Assembly: GCA_002928515.1 (NCBI GenBank) | Contig: PERI01000005.1 | Span: forward strand, 1 to 64,000 | Source of the DNA: Hyphomicrobium sp. | GTDB taxonomy: Bacteria > Pseudomonadota > Alphaproteobacteria > Rhizobiales > Hyphomicrobiaceae | DNA length: 64,000 nt | Direction: 5' to 3' | In this document: piece by piece, positions 55,269 to 64,000 of the stretch | Layout: every line of letters begins with the position of its first letter | How positions within the stretch are numbered: position 1 is the stretch's first letter | Program-made: the position numbers and the translations under genes | The notes under the pieces: generated by a model | What the model saw: the letters and a program-made list of their open reading frames with translations, nothing else | Database searches by the model: none | Told to the model about the DNA's origin: nothing

Positions 55269-56528
55269 GTGCGAAATCAATTGGCCAAAATTTTTACAGT
55301 TCGCGTGCTTGCAGTGGCGTTGGGTCTAGGCATTCTTTATCCCAGCCTAGCGATCGCCGATCCAACACCTGAAGGCTTCACCGAATTTCTACAAACGGTA
55401 TGGCCAGACGCAAAAGCACAAGGCATCAGTCGCAAGACATTCGACGCTGCAACAGTCGGCCTTAAACCAGATTTCAAAATCCCGGATCTAGTTCTGTCGA
55501 GCAGGCCAAAGGTCGATAACACCGGTCAGGCCGAATTCACAAAGACCGCAGCCGATTACATCTCCAAACCTTACATCGAAAAGATGGCGGCCCAGGGCCG
55601 CGTGTTTTTCAAACAGCATCAGAAAGCCTTACAATCAATCGAGGCGGTATCAGGAGTTGATCCCTATATCCTTGTGGCGATTTGGGGTCGTGAAACCGCA
55701 TACGGCAGTTACAACTTGCCTCACGATTCTATTCGCGTGCTCGCAACCCTCGCTTACGCAGGTCGGCGCAAAGAAATGTTCCGGCAAGAATTTCTAGCAG
55801 CCCTCAAGATGCTCGAAGTTGGCGTGCCACGTTCCGACATGAAATCCTCGTGGGCCGGTGCGGTTGGCTTGACGCAATTCATGCCGACAGAATTTTTCAA
55901 GCACGCCGCCGATGGCGATGGCGATGGAAAAATTGATATCTGGCGGTCGATCCCAGATGCACTGGCGTCTGCTGCGCGACAATTGCAAGGCAAAGGCTGG
56001 GTGCGTGGACAAGGCTGGGGTTATGAAGTGCGCCTAGGCCCAAAAGCCGATTGCGCGTTTGAGGGTCCTCCAGACGAAAGGCCGATAGCCCAATGGGTCG
56101 ATCTTGGCTTTCAGCGCGCAAACGACAAACCCTTCACCGAAGCGCAGCTCAACAAACCAGCCTACTTGATGATGCCAGCAGGCGGTTACGGTCCGGCGTT
56201 TCTGGTTCCTGAAAACTTTAAGGTCATTCGCCTCTACAACACGTCCGATCTGTACGCGCTGTTCGTCGGTCATTTGTCAGATCGCATTCGCGGCGGCGGT
56301 GATTTCACCACGCCATGGGCATCGTTTCAGCAACCGCGCACGCGGACTGTTCACGATCTGCAAGCGCGCTTACAGGCGCTGGGTTATCCAATGGACAAAA
56401 TCGACGGCAAAATTGGCTCGAACACGCGCAAACAAATTGGCCTCTATCAGCGCGCAAACGGCCTAAAGGTGGATTGTTGGCCGTCCGATGCAGTTCTGGC
56501 GCACGCCAACGCCAATGCACAGCGATAA
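55269..56528 (+). CDS. Lytic murein transglycosylase (MltB type) with C-terminal peptidoglycan-binding domain
   Basis: 419 residues. Signal peptide (VLAVALGLGILYPSLAIA), then an SLT_2/MltB-type lysozyme fold with catalytic E142 in AIWGRETAYGSY and SSWAGAVGLTQFMP, and a C-terminal PG_binding_1 domain (VHDLQARLQALGYPMDKIDGKIGSNTRKQIGLYQRANGL). Cleaves peptidoglycan with formation of 1,6-anhydroMurNAc in the periplasm. GTG 55269 is chosen: AGGAGG lies about 7 bases upstream; the frame is open into galE but as a shadow. Confidence 0.93.
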   Translation: MRNQLAKIFTVRVLAVALGLGILYPSLAIADPTPEGFTEFLQTVWPDAKAQGISRKTFDAATVGLKPDFKIPDLVLSSRPKVDNTGQAEFTKTAADYISKPYIEKMAAQGRVFFKQHQKALQSIEAVSGVDPYILVAIWGRETAYGSYNLPHDSIRVLATLAYAGRRKEMFRQEFLAALKMLEVGVPRSDMKSSWAGAVGLTQFMPTEFFKHAADGDGDGKIDIWRSIPDALASAARQLQGKGWVRGQGWGYEVRLGPKADCAFEGPPDERPIAQWVDLGFQRANDKPFTEAQLNKPAYLMMPAGGYGPAFLVPENFKVIRLYNTSDLYALFVGHLSDRIRGGGDFTTPWASFQQPRTRTVHDLQARLQALGYPMDKIDGKIGSNTRKQIGLYQRANGLKVDCWPSDAVLAHANANAQR

Positions 56529-56558
56529 AAGCGGGCGGTGACGAGGAAGTCTTGGATC

Positions 56559-57977
56559 ATGGCCGCCAAGCCGCGTATTATGGTGGCGTTGTTCGCTCCC
56601 CGAAGCACACACATACGACTTCAGATACGACAAAGGCTGATCGGTTTGACGAGTTCTGCGACTACATCCGATTTGAAGCGAGCTGTCATCGCACTTGTGA
56701 TGGCGTGCGTCATGGGCGTGTGCGCGCACGCTGCCGAAGATGATGCCAGCGGCACATTCCTCAATCCGTTCCCTGACGGCGATGTTTATCAGCTCACAGT
56801 TTTTGGCGATCAATTTGCCGAAGGACTGCTATCGGGCCTCGTCGAATCCTTAGGTCAAGATGCGCGCTTGAATATCCGCCGTGACGTGAAAGTCGTTTCC
56901 GGCGTTATGAGTTCGAATTTCGAAGGCAAAACCCAAGATTTAACGCAATGGGTTCTCGATGAACCGCTCAACATCGCGGTAGTCATGGTCGGTGCCTACG
57001 ATCGCGTATCACTGCGCAGCGACAGCGGGCGCCGTGTTGCAGTCGGCAGCCCCGAATGGTTGACGGAATATACCCGTCGCATCGATGTTTTGATGAAGGC
57101 AATCAAACGGAAGAACCCTGGCGTTTATTGGGTGGGATTACCGAACCTCGCGCGTTGGGAAGCCAACGAGCAGGCTCAAAAAATGAACGACATCATTCGC
57201 GAGCGAGCCTACTTGAATGGCTTCAAGTTCATTGATGTGTACGCAGGCTTTTCAGACGAGACAGGTGCTTATTCAGCCTACGGACCCGATCTTGAAGGGA
57301 AAATCCGCGTTCTGCGCAGAGGCGATGGGCTATCGTTTACCGATGCCGGAAATCGCAAGCTTGCACACTTTATCGAAAAAGAACTGCGCCGCGATCTCAA
57401 TCGCGCCAAAAGCAATCGCACAGTTCCACTGCTCGGCGCAGAAGTAGAGCAGGCGGCTGTCAATCCTGATAACGCAGTGAAAACACCAGCACCCGCTTCG
57501 CCCGTTGCAGGGGCAGAAAATGCGAACACACCTGTCGTCAAAGCCAATCGCACCGATGGTAGCACGCCGGGCTCTGCGAACGCTAACGATCCCAATGCCG
57601 ATCAAAAAACCGATAACGGTCGGGTGACATTCAAAGTTGTCAACGCAGAAGGACGCGAGGACGTGCAAACGGTCGAGGTCGTGCGGCCTGCGATCCCTGC
57701 GTCCGTTGTAGCTCTCATGGCGCGCCGTGATGGTTCAGGTCAATTCGGCGATCTCGTGGTCGAACAGCTACCCGGCGGCTTGACGCTGATGAGTTCGATC
57801 ACGCCTTCTGGTCCGCGCGCTCGAGGCAAAACTGCCCCAACTCAGACGCCGTATTTCCGATTGCTGGTGAAGGGCGAGCGCTTAACGCCAAAGCCCGGCC
57901 GCGCCGACGATACGTCTTGGCCGCGACCTGATACGGCGAGCGGTGCTGCGCGAGGCGCTGCACCACCCAAAAGCTAA
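56559..57977 (+). CDS. SGNH-fold (DUF459-type) exported protein lacking catalytic residues
   Basis: 472 residues. N-terminal signal region around [17 protein letters not shown], then an SGNH/GDSL-like domain at about 80-300 ([71 protein letters not shown]) and a Pro/Ala-rich disordered tail. In active members the blocks read GDS, GAND and DGxHF; here they are GDQ, GAYD and DGLSF, so nucleophile Ser, oxyanion Asn and His are all replaced. It is probably a binding or structural protein rather than an esterase. ATG 56559 is used; a GTG at 56538 is also open. Follows the transglycosylase gene by 30 bases and may share its transcript. Confidence 0.83.
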   Translation: MAAKPRIMVALFAPRSTHIRLQIRQRLIGLTSSATTSDLKRAVIALVMACVMGVCAHAAEDDASGTFLNPFPDGDVYQLTVFGDQFAEGLLSGLVESLGQDARLNIRRDVKVVSGVMSSNFEGKTQDLTQWVLDEPLNIAVVMVGAYDRVSLRSDSGRRVAVGSPEWLTEYTRRIDVLMKAIKRKNPGVYWVGLPNLARWEANEQAQKMNDIIRERAYLNGFKFIDVYAGFSDETGAYSAYGPDLEGKIRVLRRGDGLSFTDAGNRKLAHFIEKELRRDLNRAKSNRTVPLLGAEVEQAAVNPDNAVKTPAPASPVAGAENANTPVVKANRTDGSTPGSANANDPNADQKTDNGRVTFKVVNAEGREDVQTVEVVRPAIPASVVALMARRDGSGQFGDLVVEQLPGGLTLMSSITPSGPRARGKTAPTQTPYFRLLVKGERLTPKPGRADDTSWPRPDTASGAARGAAPPKS

Positions 57978-58017
57978 ACTATCGGTTCACGATTGCATCA
58001 AGTGACGTAATTGCCAA

Positions 58018-59457
58018 TCATCGCGGCAGCGTGGTCGAACCCATCAGAAATGTGTCGATGGAATGCGCAGCCTGGCGGCCCTCGCGGATCGCCCACACCA
58101 CAAGTGATTGTCCGCGCCGGATATCGCCTGCGCAAAACAACTTTGGCGAGGTCGCTAACTTGTAGTCTTTGTCCGAGGCATCGAGACCTTTGAACCGTCC
58201 GCGCGCCACCACCGGCACCTGCAACTCCTTGACGACATCGCTTTCGATCGGCCCACCAAAGCCCATAGCGAGCAGCACAAGATCAGCATCGAGTGTGCCT
58301 TCAGTGCCCTTGATCGGCTGCATGTTCGCGTTGACACGCGTGTAGTGCAGCTTTTTCACCTTGCCGTTTTCGCCGGTGAATGCCGTCGTGGAGATCGCGA
58401 ATTCTGTCTTTGCACCCTCGGCCTGGCTGGAGGAAACGCGCAGCTTCATCGGCCAGTGCGGCCAAGACAGCGCCTTGTTTTCCTTCTCAGGCGGCTGCGG
58501 CATGATTTCGAGCTGCGTAACGCTTTTAGCGCCCTGCCGAAACGATGTCCCGATACAGTCTGAGCCGGTATCGCCACCGCCGATCACGACGACATGCTTA
58601 TCTTGAGCTGACAGCTCAACCGTTTTCGGCCGTTGCGGTTCGTTGGCATTGCGTCGGTTCTGTTGAGGCAAAAAATCCATCGCGTAGTGGATGCCGTCCA
58701 GCTTGCGACCTGGAGCGTTCGCGAAAAAATCGAATGGCTGTTCCGAACCTATCGCAATCAGAATCGCATCGTGCTTGCCTTCGAGGTACTTGGCCGAAAT
58801 ATCTTGCCCCACATGCACGCCGCAGTGGAACGTCACGCCTTCGGCTTCCATCTGTTTGACGCGCCGCGCAATGATCGCCTTTTCCATCTTAAAGTCAGGA
58901 ATGCCGTAGACCATCAGTCCACCGGGGCGCTCATTTTTTTCATACACATGGACGTCGTGACCGACGCGTGCCAATTGCTGCGCAGCAGCCATCCCCGCCG
59001 GGCCCGATCCGATGATGGCAATTTTCTTGCCGGTTTTTGTTTCAGGAGGTTGCGGCTGTATCCAGCCTTCTTCCCATGCACGATCCGCGATTGAGCACTC
59101 AATCGTTTTGATCGTCACCGGTTTGTCATCGATATTGAGCGTGCAAGAAGCCTCGCAGGGTGCTGGGCAAATGCGCCCTGTCACTTCCGGAAAATTGTTC
59201 GTTGAGTGCAGGTTCTCAGCGGCTTCCTTCCAATCGCCGCGATAAACCAGATCGTTCCAGTCCGGAATCTGATTGTTGACCGGACATCCGTTGTGACAAT
59301 AGGGAATGCCGCAGTCCATGCACCGGCTAGCTTGCTTTTTAACTTCCGGTTCAGCCAATGGAACAACAAATTCTTTCCAGTGTTTGACGCGCTCTTCGAC
59401 CGGCTTGTATTTGCGGTCAGCGCGATCAATTTCCAGAAAACCCGTTGGCTTACCCAT
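58018..59457 (-). CDS. gltD: Glutamate synthase small subunit GltD
   Basis: 479 residues. Supplies electrons from NADPH to the large subunit. N-terminal 4Fe-4S cysteines ([31 protein letters not shown]), FAD motif [15 protein letters not shown] at about 149-163, a second nucleotide site ([16 protein letters not shown]) and the C-terminal [24 protein letters not shown]. 93 bases after gltB on the same strand, an ordinary gltBD operon. Convergent with the SGNH gene. Confidence 0.96.
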   Translation of the reverse strand: MGKPTGFLEIDRADRKYKPVEERVKHWKEFVVPLAEPEVKKQASRCMDCGIPYCHNGCPVNNQIPDWNDLVYRGDWKEAAENLHSTNNFPEVTGRICPAPCEASCTLNIDDKPVTIKTIECSIADRAWEEGWIQPQPPETKTGKKIAIIGSGPAGMAAAQQLARVGHDVHVYEKNERPGGLMVYGIPDFKMEKAIIARRVKQMEAEGVTFHCGVHVGQDISAKYLEGKHDAILIAIGSEQPFDFFANAPGRKLDGIHYAMDFLPQQNRRNANEPQRPKTVELSAQDKHVVVIGGGDTGSDCIGTSFRQGAKSVTQLEIMPQPPEKENKALSWPHWPMKLRVSSSQAEGAKTEFAISTTAFTGENGKVKKLHYTRVNANMQPIKGTEGTLDADLVLLAMGFGGPIESDVVKELQVPVVARGRFKGLDASDKDYKLATSPKLFCAGDIRRGQSLVVWAIREGRQAAHSIDTFLMGSTTLPR

Positions 59458-59550
59458 GCTCGTCTCTTTTCGTGAAGATCGCTGCGCCGGAATTCGGTGA
59501 GCGTTGATCGTGAAGGTCTCTAGCTAAAGTTTCCGACTGGAGACCTGAGT

Positions 59551-62500
59551 TTATTGTTTTGCTGTCGGCCCGCCTTCGGCACCGGCTGCTTCCCGAGCCT
59601 TGGCCAAGTCGGCCAAAGCGCGGCGATATTCGACCGGCATCACTTTTTTGAACTTCGGCAAATATGCACTGAAGTCCTTCAAGATCATCTGAGCCTTAGC
59701 GGAGTTCGTGTAGTGCGCATGCCGTGAGATCAACGCATGCAAGCGCTCCACGTCCTGCTCGCGCATATCGAGCATGACGTTTTGCAAGCTAACTGCAACG
59801 TCACCCTTTTGGCTGGCAAGCTTTTGCAAAGAGCCGCTGTCAGCCATGAAGGTTTCGAGCTGAACCATCTCTTTGTTCAAGTTGCCTTCGAAATTGCCCT
59901 TCTCATCGAGCACGTAAGCAATCCCGCCAGACATACCGGCCGCAAAGTTGCGACCTGTCGGACCTAATACGACGACAACACCGCCAGTCATATATTCGCA
60001 ACCATGATCACCCGTGCCTTCGACAACGGCATAGGCCCCGGAGTTGCGGACAGCAAAACGCTCTCCGGCCACGCCACGGAAATAACATTCGCCGGTAATT
60101 GCGCCGTAAAGCACCGTGTTGCCGACGATGATGCTCTCTTCTGGCGTGATGCCAGATTTCGGATTGGGTCGCACAATCAGTTTGCCGCCCGACAATCCTT
60201 TGCCGACGTAGTCATTGCCTTCACCGACAAGATCGAGCGTTATGCCTTGCGCAACCCAAGCGCCAAAAGCCTGACCCGCCGTGCCTTTGAACGTTAGCCA
60301 AATCGTGTCCTCCGGCAGTCCGCTATGGCCGTATTTTTTCGCCACGACACCCGACAGCATGGCGCCAGTCGAACGATTGACGTTCTTGATGTCGAGCTCG
60401 GCTTTGACGGGCTTCTTGGTTTCGATCGCAGGTTTTGCCAATTCGATCAGCGTGCGATCCAAAACCTTATCGAGACCGTGGTCTTGCCGCTCGCAATTAT
60501 AAATCGCGACACCTTTCGGCACGACCGGCTTATGGAAAAGCTTCGTGAAATCGAGCCCACGCGCCTTCCAATGCTCAATGGCGCGGTCCTTATCGAGAAT
60601 GTCGGTTTGCCCGATCATCTCTGCAAATGTGCGGAATCCGAGAGATGCCATGATCTCGCGCACTTCCTCGGCGACGAAAAAGAAATAGTTGATGACATGT
60701 TCCGGCTTGCCCGAAAACTTCGCGCGCAAAACTGGATCTTGCGTCGCAACGCCGACCGGGCAGGTATTGAGATGACACTTGCGCATCATGATACAACCCG
60801 CAGCGATCAAAGGCGCGGTTGCAAAGCCAAACTCGTCAGCTCCAAGTAGTGCGCCGATCACGACGTCACGCCCCGTCCGCACACCGCCATCGACTTGCAC
60901 AGCGATACGTCCGCGCAAACGGTTGGCGACCAATGTCTGATGGGTTTCAGCAAGTCCGATTTCCCACGGGCTGCCGGCGTGTTTGATCGATGTCAGCGGT
61001 GACGCGCCTGTTCCACCTTCATATCCCGAAATGGTGACGTGATCGGCGCGCGCTTTCGCAACACCAGCCGCCACCGTTCCAACTCCAACTTCCGACACGA
61101 GTTTCACGGAAACATCGGCTGCCGGATTGACGTTCTTGAGATCGTAGATGAGCTGCGCCAAATCCTCGATCGAATAGATGTCATGATGCGGTGGAGGCGA
61201 AATGAGGCCGACACCAGGGGTCGAATGGCGCACTTTGGCAATGGTCGCATCGACCTTGTGGCCTGGCAACTGACCGCCTTCCCCTGGCTTTGCGCCCTGG
61301 GCCATCTTGATCTGCATCATGTCAGAGTTGGCGAGATATTCTGTCGTCACGCCGAAACGACCCGATGCGACCTGCTTGATCGCCGAGCGCATACTGTCGC
61401 CGTTGGCCATCGGCTTGAAGCGATCGGACTCTTCACCACCTTCGCCGGTATTCGATTTGCCACCGATGCGGTTCATCGCAATCGCAAGTGTCGTGTGTGC
61501 TTCGCGACTGATGGAGCCATAGCTCATGGCGCCAGTTGCAAACCGTTTGACGATCGCCACGGCCGGCTCGACCTCATCAAGCGGCACTGGCTTGCGTCCG
61601 AGCGCTTCTGCTGAGCGAATGCGGAACATGCCGCGCAACGTCAAAAGCTGCTCGGTTTGATCGTTGATCGCTTTGGCAAAGTCGCGATATTTTTGCGGAA
61701 CCTTACCGCTCATCGCGTCGGAATTGACGGTTGCACGCACCGCATGCTGCAAGTCAGCCACCGTGTTGGGGCGCCACATATGTGCTTCGCCACGAATGCG
61801 GAAGGCGTATTCGCCACCGACATCCAGATCGTGCGCGAGAACGGGCACATCGCCGAATGCAGCCGTGTGTCTCTCGACGGTTTCGCGGGCGATCTCGCGC
61901 AAACCGACACCTTCGACTTGTGTATGTGTGCCGGTGAAATAGCGTTCGACGAAGGATGTTCTCAATCCGACGGCATCGAAAATCTGCGCGCCGCAATACG
62001 ACTGATATGTCGAGATGCCCATCTTCGCCATAACTTTCAACATGGCTTTGCCGATGGCCTTGATATAGCGCTTTTTAACATCTTCCGCCGTCGTACCCTC
62101 CGGCAGATCAGGCAGCATCGTGGTAAGAGTTTCAAACGCGAGATACGGATTGATGGCTTCTGCACCATAGCCAGCGAGTGTGCAGAACTGATGCACCTCA
62201 TGCGCTTCGCCGGTTTCGACAACCAAACCGACCGACGTACGCAAACCTTGCTTGATCAAATGATGATGCACAGCCGACGTCGCGAGCAGAGATGGAATCG
62301 CGATTCTGTCCGGCCCCGCAGCTCGGTCGGACAAAATGATGATATTGAATTCGCCCTCGCGCACATATTCTTCGGCTTCAGCGCACACACAGTCGAGTGC
62401 TGGGCCCATGCCCGCTTCGCCCTTTTCGACCGGATAGGAGATGTCGATGGTAATCGACGAGAAGTTGTTATCCTTCACTGCGCCGATGCCGCGAATACGT

Positions 62501-64000
62501 TCTAAGTCTTCGTTGGCTAAAATCGGCTGATCGACCTCCAGGCGTTTTTCTTTCGACGTGCCTTCCAGATCGAGAATGTTCGGCCGAGGACCGATGAACG
62601 ACACGAGGCTCATGACCAATTCTTCGCGGATCGAGTCGATCGGCGGGTTCGTCACTTGAGCAAAATTCTGTTTGAAGTACGTGTGCAGCAGCTTCGATTT
62701 GGAGGATAGCGCCGAGATTGGCGTATCCGTGCCCATCGAGCCGATAGCTTCCTGGCCTGTTTCCGCCATCGGCGTCATCAGAAATTTCAGACTTTCCTGC
62801 GTATAGCCAAAGCTCTGCTGCAAATCGAGCAGGCTGACATTCGATTTTGCAGGCGTCTTCTTCGCAGGCAAAGGCAACTCTGACACTTTGATCTGTGTCC
62901 GCTTCAGCCATGACTCATAAGGATGACTGGCGGCGATCTCCGTCTTCAGTTCCTCGTCAGAAATAATGCGACCTTTTTCCAGATCGATCAGCAACATTTT
63001 GCCAGGCTGCAACCGCCACTTTTTCACAATGTTTTCTTCCGGAACTGGCAGCACGCCAGATTCAGAAGACATGATGACGAGATCGTCTTTGGTTACGAGA
63101 TAGCGCGCTGGACGCAAACCATTGCGGTCGAGCGTCGCACCAATTTGTCGGCCATCGGTGAAGGCCATTGCAGCCGGACCGTCCCACGGCTCCATGAGGC
63201 ACGCGTGATACTCATAAAACGCGCGGCGATGTGCATCCATGGTTGGATTGCCAGCCCACGCTTCCGGGATCAACATCATCGCAGCATGCGCGAGGCTGTA
63301 GCCACCCATGGTTAGGAATTCGAGCGCGTTGTCAAAGCACGCAGTGTCAGACTGACCTTCGTAGGAGATCGGCCACAGTTTCGAAATGTCATCGCCAAAC
63401 AGAGGCGACGACACCGACGCTTGCCGCGCAGCCATCCAGTTGACGTTACCGCGCAGCGTGTTGATTTCGCCGTTATGTGCAACCATCCGGTAGGGATGCG
63501 CCAGTTTCCACGACGGGAACGTGTTCGTCGAAAACCTTTGATGCACGAGTGCGAGGGCAGACGTTAAGCGCGCATCAGAGAGGTCTTTGTAATAGGCTTT
63601 GACCTGAAACGACAGGAACATGCCCTTGTAAACGAGAGTCCGCGTGGACAAGCACACGGTGTAGTGGCCGATGTCACGGCTCTTGTACGCCTCGTGGATA
63701 GCCGCTGACACGACCTTGCGCACGACGAACAGACGACGCTCGAATTCATCCTGGCTGGTCATCGACGCCGGACGCGCAACAAAAACCTGTCGGTGTATCG
63801 GCTCAACGCTGCGCACCATGTCGGAAAGACAAGAGTTATCGACCGGAACGGTACGCCACCCGAGTAAGGGCAAACCTTCCTCTTTGAGGCAGCGCGCCCA
63901 GACACGCTCACAGTGCGCGCGCAAGCGTTCGTCGGCAGGCATAAAGATATGCCCGATCGCATAGTCACCGCGACCCGGCAGTTTGAAGCCAAGACCCTGA
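59551..64000 (-). CDS. gltB: Glutamate synthase large subunit GltB (5' end outside window)
   Basis: The frame continues past the right edge, reading [18 protein letters not shown] before the first internal Met at 63942, so the N-terminal amidotransferase cysteine is missing from the window. Visible parts: amidotransferase body ([33 protein letters not shown]), central domain, FMN-binding synthase domain ([34 protein letters not shown]), iron-sulphur cysteines ([19 protein letters not shown]) and the C-terminal GXGXG helix ([21 protein letters not shown]). It makes two glutamates from 2-oxoglutarate and glutamine, recapturing ammonia released by the amine and guanidine pathways. Over 1480 residues are visible. 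Confidence 0.96.
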   Translation of the reverse strand, partial: QGLGFKLPGRGDYAIGHIFMPADERLRAHCERVWARCLKEEGLPLLGWRTVPVDNSCLSDMVRSVEPIHRQVFVARPASMTSQDEFERRLFVVRKVVSAAIHEAYKSRDIGHYTVCLSTRTLVYKGMFLSFQVKAYYKDLSDARLTSALALVHQRFSTNTFPSWKLAHPYRMVAHNGEINTLRGNVNWMAARQASVSSPLFGDDISKLWPISYEGQSDTACFDNALEFLTMGGYSLAHAAMMLIPEAWAGNPTMDAHRRAFYEYHACLMEPWDGPAAMAFTDGRQIGATLDRNGLRPARYLVTKDDLVIMSSESGVLPVPEENIVKKWRLQPGKMLLIDLEKGRIISDEELKTEIAASHPYESWLKRTQIKVSELPLPAKKTPAKSNVSLLDLQQSFGYTQESLKFLMTPMAETGQEAIGSMGTDTPISALSSKSKLLHTYFKQNFAQVTNPPIDSIREELVMSLVSFIGPRPNILDLEGTSKEKRLEVDQPILANEDLERIRGIGAVKDNNFSSITIDISYPVEKGEAGMGPALDCVCAEAEEYVREGEFNIIILSDRAAGPDRIAIPSLLATSAVHHHLIKQGLRTSVGLVVETGEAHEVHQFCTLAGYGAEAINPYLAFETLTTMLPDLPEGTTAEDVKKRYIKAIGKAMLKVMAKMGISTYQSYCGAQIFDAVGLRTSFVERYFTGTHTQVEGVGLREIARETVERHTAAFGDVPVLAHDLDVGGEYAFRIRGEAHMWRPNTVADLQHAVRATVNSDAMSGKVPQKYRDFAKAINDQTEQLLTLRGMFRIRSAEALGRKPVPLDEVEPAVAIVKRFATGAMSYGSISREAHTTLAIAMNRIGGKSNTGEGGEESDRFKPMANGDSMRSAIKQVASGRFGVTTEYLANSDMMQIKMAQGAKPGEGGQLPGHKVDATIAKVRHSTPGVGLISPPPHHDIYSIEDLAQLIYDLKNVNPAADVSVKLVSEVGVGTVAAGVAKARADHVTISGYEGGTGASPLTSIKHAGSPWEIGLAETHQTLVANRLRGRIAVQVDGGVRTGRDVVIGALLGADEFGFATAPLIAAGCIMMRKCHLNTCPVGVATQDPVLRAKFSGKPEHVINYFFFVAEEVREIMASLGFRTFAEMIGQTDILDKDRAIEHWKARGLDFTKLFHKPVVPKGVAIYNCERQDHGLDKVLDRTLIELAKPAIETKKPVKAELDIKNVNRSTGAMLSGVVAKKYGHSGLPEDTIWLTFKGTAGQAFGAWVAQGITLDLVGEGNDYVGKGLSGGKLIVRPNPKSGITPEESIIVGNTVLYGAITGECYFRGVAGERFAVRNSGAYAVVEGTGDHGCEYMTGGVVVVLGPTGRNFAAGMSGGIAYVLDEKGNFEGNLNKEMVQLETFMADSGSLQKLASQKGDVAVSLQNVMLDMREQDVERLHALISRHAHYTNSAKAQMILKDFSAYLPKFKKVMPVEYRRALADLAKAREAAGAEGGPTAKQ

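Overview
The window looks like an alphaproteobacterial chromosome segment, most likely Hyphomicrobiales. The order murA, DUF2948, hisD, UPF0262, then maf, yacG and tRNA-Phe is a familiar block in that order, and the 22269-22511 small protein, KdsD, ThiO, CHAD and LipA homologues all read as alphaproteobacterial. Base composition is moderately GC-rich throughout. The clear exception is an AT-rich stretch at about 9.4-10.7 kb. I ran no database search; family calls rest on motifs, length and neighbourhood.

Layout. 1-815 is the N-terminal part of a secreted repeat protein running off the left edge. 1.2-9.4 kb is a housekeeping block (small LuxR-type regulator, tRNA-Thr, murA, hisD, maf, yacG, tRNA-Phe) interrupted by a Crp-like regulator plus class III adenylate cyclase pair. 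9.4-10.7 kb is an AT-rich cargo region with one TupA-like ATP-grasp gene, bracketed by a decayed copy of the end of the neighbouring gene. 10.7-22.1 kb is a complete N-methylglutamate (methylamine) pathway: a four-subunit dehydrogenase (mgdABCD, homologous to sarcosine oxidase soxBDAG), LysR and XRE-cupin regulators, N-methylglutamate synthase mgsABC, and gamma-glutamylmethylamide synthetase gmaS. 22.3-23.4 kb holds a small exported protein and TrhO.

23.4-33.3 kb is a guanidine-utilisation operon read on the minus strand: a sigma-54-type promoter, a guanidine-I (ykkC) riboswitch, an ABC transporter, a second RNA element that fits a guanidine-II (mini-ykkC) riboswitch, two DUF1989 proteins (carboxyguanidine deiminase subunits), a urea/guanidine carboxylase and allophanate hydrolase. 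Finding two structurally unrelated guanidine-sensing RNA classes in one operon is the most striking feature of the window.

33.5-64 kb is mostly housekeeping and envelope functions: UDP-glucuronate epimerase, hydroxypyruvate isomerase, lipA, an L,D-transpeptidase, a cupin, gamma-glutamyltransferase, thiamine genes thiO and thiSGE around a trimodular acyltransferase/acyl-ACP synthetase, a CHAD protein, hemH, a stomatin/NfeD pair, kdsD, an outer-membrane barrel, galU, galE, a lytic transglycosylase, an SGNH-fold protein that has lost its catalytic residues, and gltD/gltB. gltB runs off the right edge.

How it fits together. The methylamine module turns methylamine and glutamate into N-methylglutamate and then back to glutamate plus a one-carbon unit. 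The guanidine operon imports guanidine and breaks it to ammonia and CO2 through carboxyguanidine and allophanate. GltBD would recapture ammonia as glutamate. Together they suggest scavenging of small nitrogen compounds, with the guanidine operon controlled both by nitrogen status (sigma-54) and by its substrate (riboswitches).
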